Shown here piece by piece: positions 38,391 to 51,599 of a stretch of DNA of 64,000 nucleotides (positions within the stretch are counted from its first letter, which is position 1; each line of letters starts with the position of its first letter). Both the position numbers and the translations under genes were made by a program. Source of the DNA: Ascoidea rubescens DSM 1968 (Eukaryota > Ascomycota > Saccharomycetes > Ascoideales > Ascoideaceae); contig NW_017962914.1 of the NCBI RefSeq assembly GCF_001661345.1, positions 398,439 through 462,438 of the forward strand, given 5' to 3'. The notes under the pieces were generated by a model. The model was not told where the DNA came from. It did no database searches and saw only the letters and a list, made by a program, of their open reading frames with translations.

Positions 38391-41300
38391 AAACTTCGGT
38401 ACCGGTGCTGAAGTGCCGTTGTTTAACCTTGGATCACCGACAGAATGACTAATTATTTTGACACTGATGAGTTGAACCTAATTCGATTTATCGCCGCTAC
38501 TGATGTCAAACAAACTCTGGCCCTATTTCATACTATTCTTCATAATATAATGGAAGCAGCTTTTGAATTCCATCCAAGTGGATATTACGAATTAGACACT
38601 TTTCTTGAAACGTTCTTTAAGCTCATCGGATTGTTTTTAACTAGGCTAACTTTGGAAATTTTAAACTGCATAAACGTTCTATAGTGCACAACATATTTGG
38701 TCAAAAGCGATGATTTCACAAAGGAGATCGACATGGACTCTGGTCATTATCAATTGTTTTAATCTATTGCTTTTCTTGCCGCTCTCGCGATGTTCAAAAG
38801 CAGAAATGTTGCAAAATCTGTTAAAAACAAAGGCTTGGCTGGCATCCCATTTGATGTCACCAAGCGAATGACCTAATTATCAGCAAATAGCATTTGGAAG
38901 AGATTAATGGCTAAAAGGAAATGTGATTCCTAGCACATTTTTCAACAGCAATCGGAGTAATCGACGACTTTGAGGAAACAAATATCATTTTAACCAAAGA
39001 TCAACTCATTATGATAACAACAAATTTGATACCTTGAAATCTTTTCCTATCTAACATTTTGCTGCATTCATTTGAATAACAAAGTTTGCAACAACATGTA
39101 CTTTTACAAGTTTCACTTTCCATGATTTATCCATTGGAACTAGCTCTCAAAGCTATATCAACTATTATTTTTATTTTTACTTAACATTATTTCGGATCGA
39201 CTGCTATTGTTTCTCTGTTGTTGAATAACGTCTTGCTATTTTAACTATCCAAATTAGTTTATTTTCATCATTTACTCCATTTTTGCGGCTGAAAAATAAC
39301 TAATGTTTGTTAAAGAAATGCAACAACAATTTTTTATGATCTCCCCATAATGTATGATTTTTCGCTTTGATCCCTCATTTGTTTCGATTGTTTTACTTAA
39401 TTATGCAATTTAGCTTTTTTACTTGGCATAATGTGCTTCATTGAACGATTCTTATATTTGTCATACTAAAGGCATGAAAAAAGTTTTATTTACAAGAACT
39501 GCGTCAATAGTGTTTGAAGCAGCTTTAAATAATTGTATTTTGGGAAACGCGATAGAATTGAATTACATATTTGATTGTGTTGATCAATGACTCTTTATCT
39601 GAATAACAAATCAACATTTAGAATTTCAACCGTTATTCAAATTTACAACGAACACCGTTTCAATGTCTTACAAATCGCAAAGCACGGCACAAAGTTTATA
39701 ATAAAATTGTTTAATCATTTCACTCAATCATTATTTATATCATTGGTACTGCCGCTAAATGGAGGTTTTTGAAATCTTGGCTCGTCTTGAGAGGGACCAA
39801 TAACGTTGATTCTGATCACTTGTACTGATTGGGATTCATCGGAGCTGCTGCTGTCACTCGAAAACGAAGAAAATTTTCTGGTACGTTTATAGGATTAATC
39901 TAGGCACCATTTGAATTGCAAATCGATTGAAATCAGGAGGAAAACATTGGAATTAGCTTGTCAACTCAATTGAATCAAAATTTCTAGATCTACCAACTAT
40001 TGTGAATGTGAACTATCCTCCAATCTAATTTAGTTCATCAACTATTGAATTGTATGAACAACTTCTAAAAGCAAACTAACATTGATTCAGCTCACCATCT
40101 TAAGTTTAAATATATGTATCACAATGTTGGTCTTGATCAAATTGACATCAATGAAATCGCAAAATATTTTGGAACTAATGGTTTTACTGGAACATATTCG
40201 ATTTTACGGATCGAATGGCATTTCTATCAACTATAGACAGCTTCAGGGATTTCAATGAATCTGAGAAGGAACGAGTGTTGACAAATCCTTCTGAATCAGG
40301 TAATCTGAGCAACCACTTTCAGGAAGCAAATGGAATGCTGACTAAAAATAAATGAGTCATTACTGGTGGTTTTGGCCTTGGCAGCTGAAATTGCATAATA
40401 CCGAATAATTCATTAATCGTTGAATAGATTCAATAAATTCTGTGTCGTGATGTCACCAAAGGGCTTGATGAAACCTAATCAAAATGTAGTTGTGAAGAAA
40501 ATAATTTGATTGATGAGCATCTTCAAGTTCAATAAATCAATTGTCTCAATTCGTGATGTAATCACTGTGTAACCACTAAACAGTGAAAATGGTTAAAATG
40601 CTCGCATTGAAAAAACAGAAATGTGAAGTGACACAAAGAGAGCAAATGATGATGTGGGTGGCAACATCAATGAAATATGGTTGATAGCTGTAACAGAACG
40701 CCTCAAATGCTTCCCTTTTAGTGCCTCAACTGCGCTTGGTCGCTGTGGTGTCTCTGTTGTTTGTTGCCGGTCTTGGGGAACCACTTCCTGATAAGACAGG
40801 TAAACACATCACATCGCCACTTTCATTCCTTAAGAAAGGAAAACATCTTTTGAGATTTCAACGCAAGGGCTTTATCAATTAAGACACTATTCGCTGCTCT
40901 TGAAAAAAAAAATTTTGAAGGGATGATCTAATAGATGAGCAGCGCAACGGATAATGATCTCCAATGGAATCCCAGTATCAGCAACGTATCTAGCGTATTG
41001 AAAACGGAACGCGAGAATAATCGGTCTGTCATCAAGTATCAACACGTGCTATAGGGACCAAATGGTAATCACTGAATTCAACGATACCGGTTGTGACAAG
41101 ATTTGTGGTCAAGCTGTTATCGGGTCTCTTGCAATACCTTTGGTTAAAAGCAGACATTTCAAGTGCTACAGGTAGGCATCATACTTTCACTAACTGTATC
41201 TCACGCATCAGGTTCACCACCAATGCGAATCCCATTATGAAGAGCTTTTGTCATTAAAGAACCGCTTGATGCAGCTGCGAGATAGTTCGAGAGTTGTAAA

Positions 41301-41520
41301 CCGCAGTTTTCCAGTCAAAACACACTTTAATAACCTACATTATTGGATTGATATTTTGCAAAGCTTGCCATTTGTGGCAGCACAACCCGCCATCAAATTC
41401 ACGCCATGAGGAGAAAAATCAATGGTTCTTAATGATAGACCATGAGATGCATGGCTGTCCCAATTGAACTCACCGGAACGATGGTAGCTCAAATGCCACC
41501 ATATTTGAGTCCAATCAAAT
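38390..41520 (+). mobile_element. Copia M: gag, RT, RNase H (broken)
   Basis: A gag-like open stretch lies at 38445-38684: DTDELNLIRFIAATDVKQTL, LALFHTILHNIMEAAFEF and YYELDTFLETFFKLIG. RT shows SLLVVLALAAEIA (about 40355-40395), like 'R.LLALAAE', followed by CVVMSPKGLMKPNQNVVVKK (40441-40500), like 'IYM.QPKGF..PNQE..VCKLKK'. VITEFNDTGCDKICG then IPLVKSRHF (about 41065-41165) resembles RNase H 'F.D.D.AGD...R' and 'PV.W.SR'. Gag to RT is about 1.9 kb and RT to RNase H about 0.7 kb. It is on the plus strand, head to head with G and followed by Q. Many breaks; old. Confidence 0.7.
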
Positions 41521-41599
41521 GTCAAATTGCTGATTGTGTGATAGTTGGGATGAGAAAGTTGGAATGTACCACGCTGAACTTTAAGATGTTAGGAGTTCA

Positions 41600-44500
41600 A
41601 CAATAGCATTGCTGTTTGTTTTAACGACCAAAAACCAGCCGTTACTCAATCTTCGAAGCATCCAGAGCAGCGAGATCACCATACGCATTGGCACTTGCAA
41701 CTGTCCACTTGGATTTGCTAATGGCACCAGCACTTGGTGACCATTGGGGACCGTTAAGGCAAGTCTAACAGGTCAATATTTTGTTATGGGTATAAGAATT
41801 GGTTCTGATCAGCAGAGCCTAATGCTGTTTACGAAAACCGACCGTTTACTACAACATCACAAAAGCATTTCACTAAATTATTGCCTTCTGTGATGCAAAA
41901 GTTGTGACCGCCGGTTAATTGACTTTGAACATTTTCAGAGTAGGTGCTGTGTTGAACAGAATAACTCAATAGTTAGCCACAAGCTTATCATCACTGTCGA
42001 CCTCGACGATGGTGAATAGGATTATTTGAATGATTTACAGAAGTGCAGTTATTTAATTATGCGTTATTTGTGGTTCTAGATGTAGGTGACCTAGTCATAT
42101 TGGTAGCGGCGTTTAGATCAATCCTACAAATGAACTTCCCAGCTTGGCTACCAGTCCAAGGCAACGCCAGCCATTCGAACGCAACTCATGTTGTAGATCC
42201 AGAACTACTCAGCCGGTACCGATCCTGTGACAACTGGTCATCAGCGCTTTCATATTTATCACAAAATGAACACCATGAGCCGTCACATCCAGTTGATCGT
42301 TGGGGCTCAAAATAAAAGACCTCGCTGAGCTGCTTTGAAGTTCATGAATAATGGCCGAAAGTAAATTGTTCTCTATCCATTGCCTTTTTCAGTGTTGCTA
42401 GCAACCTTTTCCAATGCCGCTCTCAACCATGTGTCGCGAAAGAATAACAATGTGCTGCAGTTAGGGGCAAGGCAACATGCAACAAAATAGAAGAGATCTG
42501 CAGCTCCCTTAGTATTGAACCCCGTCTTTTTGCTGACAGACAGTGAAGCGGACCGCAGACGGATCAGCTCGATCCAAAGCGCGGATGAAAGAGGGTATCT
42601 ATATATGTTTAATTAACAAGATTGTTCAATTCTTTTGAACCGCTTGCTCTTTTGAATATCACCACAGGACATGCCGGTTTTCACCCGATGGAAAAAACAA
42701 CAGTCAAGGATAGAATTTGCTACGGGAATCAGAGTAAATCACCCAATATCAAATCCATTAGACAATGTGGTTCAATGACGGTCTGCCAGATTCGGCAACA
42801 TCTACGGTCTTGCAGCAATCCATAGTTGATCATTTGAACTTGATGGTGCCCAGAGCCCCGATCCATCTGCTGAGGGCTTGATAAACCATATCACTCAAAT
42901 GACTCGGCTGATTGGAATGAATCAGTTCTAATGCCATCCAACATTGTTACTGCTAATCGGTCTCCCAGTTCTATTTGAGAGAGAGGGCTGTGAATTGGAT
43001 GTTCAAGTGCAGGTAGTTACTGATTTAAGGATCAGTATTCCCTCATCGCTGCAAAACGTAATCGCTAAAATAGTTCTTTAAACATTAAGCTGATTTGCGA
43101 ATTTGGCAGAGCTGCGGGAGCTATAAAAGGAACTTGGGCTGATAGATCTTCTGAGATTTCAACGATATTGTCTTAACCGTCAACTACAATTTGTCATCTG
43201 CACGATCTCAATGGAATATAGTAACATTGAATGGGAAACAGACAATTTAAAGCAAAATCCTTGTAGCTGGCTATCAGATTCAAATTATTTCAAAGTGATT
43301 TATATTAAAATCCAATACGCGGAGTTTCATTGATTGGTGAGTAGCCATACCCAGTCGGAGCTTCGCCGATCTGCTCTTTCGAATCCTAGTCATCTGTCGC
43401 CGGTGTTCAGATCACGCTCTTTGTCCACTTCTTGTTCATTCAAATAAATGGTGGCAATTTTTTCAACGGGGGATGTTTCTTGTTGAAATCAAACGTTGAT
43501 GCATCGTCCGGGATCTGCTAAATCAAGGAATGAGTCAAATTCTACCAGCTCGTTCGCTGCAATTAATGAAACAAATATTAACCGCAAACAATGAATTGAA
43601 AGGTTTGCTGATCAAGGTGTAAGCAGATCTTTGGAGGGTTGGTTCAAGCCTTTATCAAAAACCCAAATAGTGATGCGGATAACGTTGATTCGGACCAAGT
43701 TAGGAATCCTTCCACTTCACTTCCTCCTAAGTGGGATCCCGGCGAGTTAGTATCTGCTGCTATGGAGAAAGAGCGGCGCAGTTAGCGGCACGGCCGTTAT
43801 GAATTTTGTAACACCAAGATGTTTTATGCAATTTGTGATGCGCTGGCAAAACTAATTTTATCAAGGTCACTTATTTTGCGCAAAAGACTCAGCAGAGATT
43901 TTAAAAAGCCAGAAAACATTTATCTCTGGAATTAACATTAATGATATACTTATAATGTCCAAAATTCAAAGAAGATGCCAACGTTGAATGTGCCGATGCT
44001 GTGTCCGTCAACACCTACGTAGATTGTATTCTTAGGCAATTTACTCTCCCTCCCATAATAATTCTGAGCGAATGAAAACAAATTCTTTGTGCTCATAGTT
44101 TTAAAGCTTTGTCAGATTGCCCGGGATGAGCAGCGCTAATTGATCTTCCAAGACAGCATTCAGAGATTCAACTTCAAAGCCGATGACAAGTTTTTTCTGA
44201 CACTGGTAATGCAGATCGCCATAGAGTTTTTGGTTCCATTAGTAGCTTCTTCTTGTGTGATGGTTGAAATTGACGGTTCTTTTTCAGCAGAAAGTTTGGA
44301 TTTTCCCAACGTGAGCGCATCGCTGATTGCTTCGACGATGACAATAACAGCCAAACAGACGATGAGGGGTAAATCAATTGAAATTGTATTCGATGTTCGG
44401 CCAGTTATAGGACATCACCTGCAGTGGCTCCGCGAGTAGATTTTCCAATTCGATCTGATTGCTAGTTTTGCCTGCACCATCAGTTATATCAAAATTACAC

Positions 44501-45950
44501 GCGCTGCGAAGTTGCTCATTCGTGAATATAATAACTAGGGGCTCTACCAACTCCAAGATGCAGATCGAGTTTCAATTACAGGTGCATCAAAGTTGCGACG
44601 TGGCCGTCATTCAAGAATGATTGAATTTAATTGGGTGGTGTTTTGTGGCAACAGAGAACTTTGACCATTTTATGAATGATTCGTCGCGTCACTTGCTGAT
44701 GGGCAAATCATTGAAGGATATAGAGTATCATTGCCTTAATGCCCCGATGCTCTTCATAGATTTCTAACGAAAATCATTGTAATGCTGCTGCTGGTCGTTT
44801 TAATAAGAAACTTTCTCAAAGAGAAAAAAAGACTAAAATCACCAACAGGTGCTCTACCAGATAAAGGACTGGAGATCTCTGCATTGTTAAATTTCAAGAT
44901 TCTTGTCCGATGCAAATTGTGGCTGATGATAAAATTAGTATTATTGTTTTCACTGTTGATGATTGCTGAAATGATGCGTGCTGCGATTCGCTCGCCGTAG
45001 GATCAACAAAAATTGGTGGGCTGATGAGTATAACCAGAGCTACGCAACAGTCATCACCAGAAGCTCTTTAATCTGCAATGCATTATAAATTGTTTGGGCT
45101 TTTGCTACCCAAGTTTTGTGTCACGGTAAAGTATTCAAACATCAATATTCCTTTCGAAATCAATTTTACTGCAATAGCGTCAGTGGATGCTGGCCATCAG
45201 CAATCACATCAGAGACCAAAGGATTGCCAGTTATATCCAAAAAAATTAATTGGTTGTGGAATAAAGCGGTGGTGGTTCCCAATGTTTTTCATGGATGAGA
45301 TCTCCAAAAATATGGTCGCTTTGAAGACTCTCCTCTTCAATTATTACATGGAAAATATTTAACTCCCTTTATGATTATGTTGTTGAGTTGTGTATTATAA
45401 GACATGATTCCAAACTGATCAGACAATACACCTTCAGTGGTGAAAGTTTCCTTTGGATTTGATCGGCTTGTACATAATTAAGCAAAGCCGCAAGGCGTTC
45501 CAGAATGACGACACGTGTGCCGCTCTCAAATATGGATGTCTCTTAAATGAAAGAAACAGTCATTTTGATGAATTCATTGTGCTTACTGTAAAACAACGAT
45601 CTGCATCAGCGATAATGTTAGACCTGTTTCAATTAAAATCATGAAGAGGATTCCTTCGCTGCTTTGAATGAAGAAAATAGCTCACCCACAAATGCTTAAA
45701 CTTTCTGCCAAATGCTTTATGAGTGTCGACGAAGAATACCCCCAACAAAGTTTCGAAATCCATCCACATCAGTCCGGACGACAAAATCTACATGGTCAAT
45801 TGCAGACAGTTGGATGTTTATTACCCACCCTTTTAAAGAAAGATGAAGGTTATGCTGTTCATGCTCACACCAGCGCCGTTCTTTCCAAGTCCAATCACCT
45901 TGATACCAGAAAAGCTTGAGAAAGTAGTTGTCATGACAACGGAATTGCAC
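41600..45950 (+). mobile_element. Copia Q: integrase to C-terminus (broken)
   Basis: ALALATVHLDLLMAPALGDH (about 41675-41735) resembles the integrase start 'LELVH.DL.GPM...SLG'. KWDPGELVSAAMEKERRS (about 43729-43785) resembles the pre-RT linker 'W..AM..EM.SL'. RNase H is clear in 45078-45362: ASVDAGHQQSHQRPKD, then LIGCGIKRWWFPMF and EISKNMVALKTLLF, like 'GYVDADHASD...R', 'LI.W..KRQ' and 'EAEYMALK...'. NDDTCAALKYGCLLNERNSH and FDEFIVLTVKQ (45453-45644) fit 'CDN.SAIK...N..SKHIDVRYHFV'. YVDD was not found. Many breaks; old. Confidence 0.6.
45078..45362 (+). pseudogene. Copia Q RNase H fragment
   Basis: This 94-codon open stretch contains the whole conserved half of a copia RNase H: ASVDAGHQQSHQRPKD (DAD..W site region), KKLIGCGIKRWWFPM (SWKSKKQ region) and DEISKNMVALKTLL (EAEYMAL region). 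In living elements this domain removes the RNA strand after reverse transcription. Parent is copia Q; the following open stretch carries the DNQSAIK-like site. Confidence 0.6.
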
Positions 45951-46099
45951 ACATTTAGTTCAAAATTCATTCAAATGATTAGTTGAGTTCTTGGTCTCTT
46001 GCAATATACTTAGCTACGGCAGTTCATTGGCATGCCACTATTAAATTCAAATCCGCTGAGCATTTCGAAACACACTGTTGATAATCAGAAGTTGATGTA

Positions 46100-46700
46100 A
46101 TGGCTAATAACAATAAAATCATTTTGGGCTGTAATTTCGACGATAAAAAAGTTGTTGGCTGTGCCAAATCCATCGTGATATATCAAAGTTAACAAGGATT
46201 AAAAAGCAATGATCGTCAAAAAGCCCGGCAGCCCATGTATGAGAAACAGGGTTTGAACACATCAGTTCACGGTTCTTCATTGGTGACAGACAGCAAGCGC
46301 CAAAACGTTGATATACTGGTGGTTTTAAGAAAGACTTCCAAGTCAGTAAGCAGGCTTCAGCCAACTGGGTCAATCATGCCGAGCACTTTAGAGACGCGGG
46401 GAAAGACTGCTCTGATTGGCCGATCGGGTACCTGCTGTAACTATACAACATGGTGTCTCAGCATCCTCGCGTCGGTGGAGTGAAAAGAATCAAATTCCAA
46501 TTACGGCCTCTTGAAACCAAACTATCAACTGCAAACGTCGAAATGGGTTTCAAATACTGCAATCCAAACTGCACCAGCAACGCTCTTCTAACGCTTCAAG
46601 CAACGACTCCGATCAATTTCTGTTTGCTTTGGAGTCACGATCGTTTCTTGCAGGGCTCGGAACTTTGTTGAATCGTCAACCACCAAATCTGCAAACCACT
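46100..46700. other. Integrase-like trace between copia Q and H
   Basis: On the minus strand, RPIRAVFPRVSKVLGMID and TDLEVFLKTTSISTFWRLL (about 46275-46430) resemble copia integrase 'K..R.PFP.S......IH.DV.G' and 'TF..D.SR..WV'. On the plus strand, ILGCNFDDKKVVGCAKS (about 46115-46170) resembles an RNase H site. The two readings conflict and neither is strong. Confidence 0.25.
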
Positions 46701-46719
46701 ATCGAGGCTTAGATCTTAG

Positions 46720-47030
46720 ACTACTTAAAAATTGGAACGATATTCAAGATTAAAATTATTTGAAAAAGGAAGTTAACACACATTACATCAAATAATACGA
46801 TGTTTATAGCAGGTAAACATACATTTCAACAATGAACAGATAAAGCACGGTTATCATCGAAATGAATTTATTGTAGATGTAATATCACCACGGGAAGAAA
46901 ACAGTCAACTTACATTTCCGAAGAATATTGAAATTGATATGAAATATACATTTTTGATTACATAAGATGAAAAGGATGTTAGCAGCTAATTAAAATTAAG
47001 AATAAATTCATCATCGATCTAACTTTTTCT
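46720..47030. repeat. AT-rich stretch downstream of copia H
   Basis: This A-rich non-coding stretch lies between plus-strand copia remains and the C-terminus of minus-strand copia H, where an LTR would be expected. No terminal repeat was confirmed. Confidence 0.3.
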
Positions 47031-48100
47031 AATATGTGAATACAGATGGTCGTAGCGCTTTATTCAACATATCAGCAACATCAGCTCTACTATCAGCTTT
47101 TCCAACAATAGATGCAACAATGCTGAACATATTTACAACTTGATTCCTAATTGAAATAAATTTGTAGTTTCAATCATTTGAGAGATTATTATCTTGTTGA
47201 TAACAGAGTTCAAATCTCTGATATGAATTGATTTCTCAACATTTGCAGCAATGTCCATGATAATTTCTTTGCAATCCCGGCATCTTTGATTGCTTCAATA
47301 AGTGAAATGTTTTTGGCTTGTCAAGTCAGCAAGGCCTCCGAGTCCTCTTTCTTGGAGATTGAACTAATTGACATTTGATTAATGAGAAAAATATGGCAGG
47401 CCGCGAATCTTCAAAACAAATGTTTCTAACCAAAAAACTGATTGAATATCCAATTCACTAAACCGACGGAACAGCTTTCCAAAGGAGATTCGATGGGATT
47501 GAGCTTAAGTATCTCAACTTCTTTCAGCAGATCAGAAATCAAAGTTTCATGGAGCACCACGATATCAAATAAGTAACTGAACACCAAAAGTAATTTCATA
47601 TTGTATTGTCATTGACGCCAGAACCATCAACCACACAATTTATCTGTTAAAGTATAATTTTTTATTTCGAGACTCCAACCCATTTGCGGATCATGAGAAG
47701 ATCTGTTCATGGGTTCAAGTTACGGCTGCAAGACATTGTTTCGCCAGCTTCAAAGCCAGCTTTGTCCAACAATTGACTAAGATATCTCTCTCTCGTGCGA
47801 AATTTCACCAAATATTAAGAAGTTTGGGACGTCTCTCGTCAAACACTCATCGAATGCAGCTCCGACCAAGAGACCTCAAAGCTGTCGGCCAAATTTCTTC
47901 AGTCAGCAAGTAATGTAATCTCAAATGCTCTATTGTTTTTCAACATTTGCAGCTTATATGGTTGAGCTTATTGAAATAGCGTAGCAAAAATTAATTCTTG
48001 ATACTTTTAAATGAATTGAAGGCCGCTGTGCAAACGATGTTGGAGATTCAACAGTATGAACATCTCATGAGACAGTATCTATCAAACAACAAATACTATT
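47030..48100 (-). mobile_element. Copia H: RNase H and C-terminus (broken)
   Basis: RADVADMLNKAL (about 47050-47095) is a good C-terminal 'ADMLTKAL' motif. SISSISKKEDSEALL and then QAKNISLIEAIKDAG (about 47270-47370) fit RNase H 'SVSLSS.EAEY.AL' and 'A....L..AI.DA.W'. Weak traces continue upstream to about 48.1 kb. RT could not be recognised at the expected 48.0-48.5 kb. The LINE fragment lies a few kb further upstream. Many breaks; old. Confidence 0.6.
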
Positions 48101-48499
48101 TGAAACGCTGGCACATAGAGCAGTAAGAAAAGTGAAATATCAAACAATTATGCCACTAATGGTGCTGATATAAGTATTCTTTTCACCGCTCAACTGAACA
48201 AACAAAAAGGAACTATTTCTTAATTACCAATTTGGAGCCGTATTATTGCTGAAATCTGTTGCTGGTTGTAAATCGTCAATTACTTGCTAAAACCCCAACT
48301 CAGCGAAAAGCAAATTGGTCAAGTATAACAGATTCACAAATACTGATGCAGATTCACCAAATATTGTTCTGAAAAATCATTAAGTGTGTCGATTTTACTA
48401 AACACTAACATTTTTAAATTTCTTTGGACAACCTTTATGGGCTAAAATTCAAAATAGTAGAGAAATAGATGCTGCAACCCTAAAATCAAACGAAACCAG

Positions 48500-49770
48500 A
48501 TTTTCCAAGAGATACCAAGACAGCGGTTTGTTCTTCACTTCGATTAATGAACTAGTGACACGCAAAATAGGTCTATCGTTTCTGATATTAAAAAGACCCT
48601 ATAATTGGAATGACTTGGCATCAATCGTTGATTTCTCTCAGGGAGAAATTCGATCAAGGAGATAAATTTCACTTGAGGCGGAATCAACGTAGTTTTTTAT
48701 CAAGTACTCATAACAACTCAAATAAATTAAAAACAGTAACATGTTGCACATGAACAACGAAAACAATTAGCAGGAAGCTTTTGACGCAATCATTTGAAAT
48801 GGTGAACCTTTGCATACCTAGACGGTTTACACCAAGACTGACACCTAGAGAATATGCAAACTACTGCTACGTCTTGCTGATAATATCACCAAACTGATTT
48901 TAGCAACCATTGAAAAGCAATGATATCTCATATTCTTGAAAGATACTAAAAGATCTAGTGTGGAGCGGTCCATCTTCCACTTCGAAATTTGTCAATCGGC
49001 TAAAGAAACCATGCCTTCTATTTATCGTGGACATCACTAGGAAACTAAAGCTAATAGAAATGGGCTTCAAATAAAGGTCAAACCAGTCACCCACGTTTTT
49101 GCGATACCAATGCTGATATCGAAGTCCACGACTATATTCTCTTATTCAACCCCCAAAAGCATATCAAAAAATTATAATTTGGTAATGGCTCAGTCGATGC
49201 TGCTGGAAACCAATATTAGGCCTTTATGATAAATTCAACTTTAGAAGAAAAGAAAATTCTTCAAGACACAGCATTCCAAAGACCATGCAGATACCAATTC
49301 CTTTTTCCGGCAAAACAAATGAAACCCAAAATAAGTAAAAACCATTAATCTCTTATCCAACAACATTCAATGAATCAACAGCAAGCGTAGTGCGGTGGTC
49401 AACGTTACCCAAGCACCCTTAATATTAGTCCAAAAAAATGTTGAAGGAGAGTGATATTGTGTTCCGCTACTGCTCATCAACTTAGATCATTTTCCATCCG
49501 AAGCATTGGTGATACTTCATTTGCATTTCGGGCGTCTCTTTACATTCAGAATTGACTTACCAAAATTCAAGACAATAAAAAAGACGAATCAATGAGTGAC
49601 AGCAACATTCTCTCCATTCTATTAAATAACAAATACATAATCTCAAATGTATGAAATACCGCATTTAATATTGTCAGAGGCCCACCGATCTGAACTGTCA
49701 TAGCCGAACTAATATCCATGGATTTATGAAACCCATTTAACTATCACCACTTAATAGCTAACGACCTTGA
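48500..49770. other. Unassigned stretch between copia H and the LINE
   Basis: No motif was recognised. It may contain the decayed 5' half of copia H (minus) or the endonuclease part of the LINE (plus), but neither could be supported. The minus-strand ORF 48900-49094 shows no family signature. Confidence 0.25.
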
Positions 49771-50789
49771 TTTGCATCATCTTCTGCGGCCATTAGCATC
49801 TCAAACAAATGATGGAATTGCTAATGACCTAGTCAACCTTTTTGCAGGGCACCACAATCAATTGATAAAAACCATAAACGCCCCGCGAGATAGCAAAGGA
49901 ATTGCAGTAGATTCACAGTTTTTATCGTCAGGGATGCTACTGCAGTGCATCGTAATGCCTCAGCATTATCAGTTGCTTTGCACAACCTGTCAAAGCAAAT
50001 ATTTATTAACATCTCTTTCCCAGAAACTGATGACTTTAAATACATGCTCCAGACATTGATATAGGCAATTGGCCTGTAATTTTTGAAAAAATGATATATT
50101 ATTCAGTTTCCAAATCAGCTTAAAACCCAAACGCCAACCCCAATTTTAAAGCCACAAATTTCAAGTGTCCTCTTGGAGTCACCAATCCCACATGGTACAC
50201 AAATAGGTAAATCTCAGAAATACGAAACAGTGCTGGGGCAGGGAATTAGGTGACCACGATATGTCTCTTAGAAAAGGTCTTGTCACATTTCTTGCATCGC
50301 CAAACGCCAATGTTGGTAAATTTTTTCTTTTTGCAGAATCAGAGTTTCGGAAAGCAGTACCAAAGACGTTCGACTTCCTAATAGTTAGTTCTTGAAAATT
50401 CAAATTGAACAAATTTGGAAAATATTGAAAATTTCCATTTAAATAGGATCCCATCTACGGTTCAATCAACCGATTGTTTGTAATTGCAAAATGGTTGGTG
50501 AGCAGCAAAGAAAAAGGAACGTCTGGCATCGGCCCTCCACTTATTGATAGTGAAATCCACCAAGAAAATCTTACCCAATCAGACTAAACAAGCGAAAAAT
50601 AAATTGTGAGGAAAAAAAGCACGTGGACATTACAGATGTAAAACACTGGTTCCCAGTGTCTATGAGAACACTGAAACTTCAGCAACATATTGCAAAAAAT
50701 ATTTCAGCAAAGTGTTTAACTTCAATACATTCCCAAGTACTTTGAAAAACTATAAATGGTAATCATAGCAAAATCACATAAATCCACCT

Positions 50790-51480
50790 ATCATACCGCA
50801 AAAGCATTTTGACCAACTGCATTATTCAATCAATTATTCAAATCATTGAAGGCAGATTACATTAACGAGTAGACATTTTTTCAAGTCATTACCAAAAATC
50901 TTTCTGGTGGTTGGTCTTAATATGTATAGAGCCACGAATTCCATTGCCTTTGAATATAATGATCCCAAAGTTACCGTTGCCATGAACACGAACAGTATAC
51001 TTTCATGTATCATCTGGAAGCTGAGTAGTGCCCTGGACTTACTCGACCATGATGAGTTAGCCCTGATATTAATTTCAACCGAATCCCACCAAAATGGATC
51101 AAATAAATTCAATCAGTCTCTGCGCACAGACATGTCCACAGTTCTATTAGGAGGAACATTTGAAAGACCTACTGAAAACATGATGAAGTCTGCCAGGGCT
51201 CACCACATTTGTTACTAATTTAAGAATTGAATTCCGCTAAGATTGTTAAGCCTTTCACCCCAAAAAAATACATCTAGTTGCATCTGCGGATGATATATTT
51301 TTCTATTCAATCGGCACGCTATTAATAGATCAGCCAAGGCTGCGAAAAGTAATCAATAAATTGTTTCAAAGCGGTTTTTCCCATGGATCAAATGTTGACA
51401 CCGACGAAAGAAATCAACAAATTGATCTCAATCGAAAACCCCAATTTATTGAAACACAGCAGGTAGAGCGGCTCCTCATG
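50790..51480 (+). mobile_element. LINE (Jockey/CR1/I-like) RT fragment
   Basis: This is the reverse transcriptase core of a non-LTR retrotransposon on the plus strand. YRKSILTNCIIQSIIQIIEG (50794-50856) matches 'YRPISLL..ISKIFE.II..RL'. KLSSALDLLDHDELALI (about 51018-51068) matches 'DLSKAFDTVDHD.LL'. HLVASADDIFFYSIG (51271-51315) matches 'LFADDT..Y' with both catalytic aspartates present, and RLRKVINKLFQSGF follows. The first and third motifs share one frame (start mod 3 = 1), while the middle one lies in the 50907-51218 ORF in a different frame, so at least two frameshifts separate them. The RT is broken and probably 5' truncated; a weak upstream stretch at 49772-50059 may belong to it. No poly(A) tail or target duplication was identified. 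Confidence 0.7.
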
Positions 51481-51599
51481 GCTGATCCCAGCACGAACGT
51501 CAGCCCAACTGCATAATTATAATTTCAAGATCGACAATTAACAAAGCTGTGAAAATGCACTCGCAGGGCCCATTACATTTGAAAAACATCATTTCAGAG

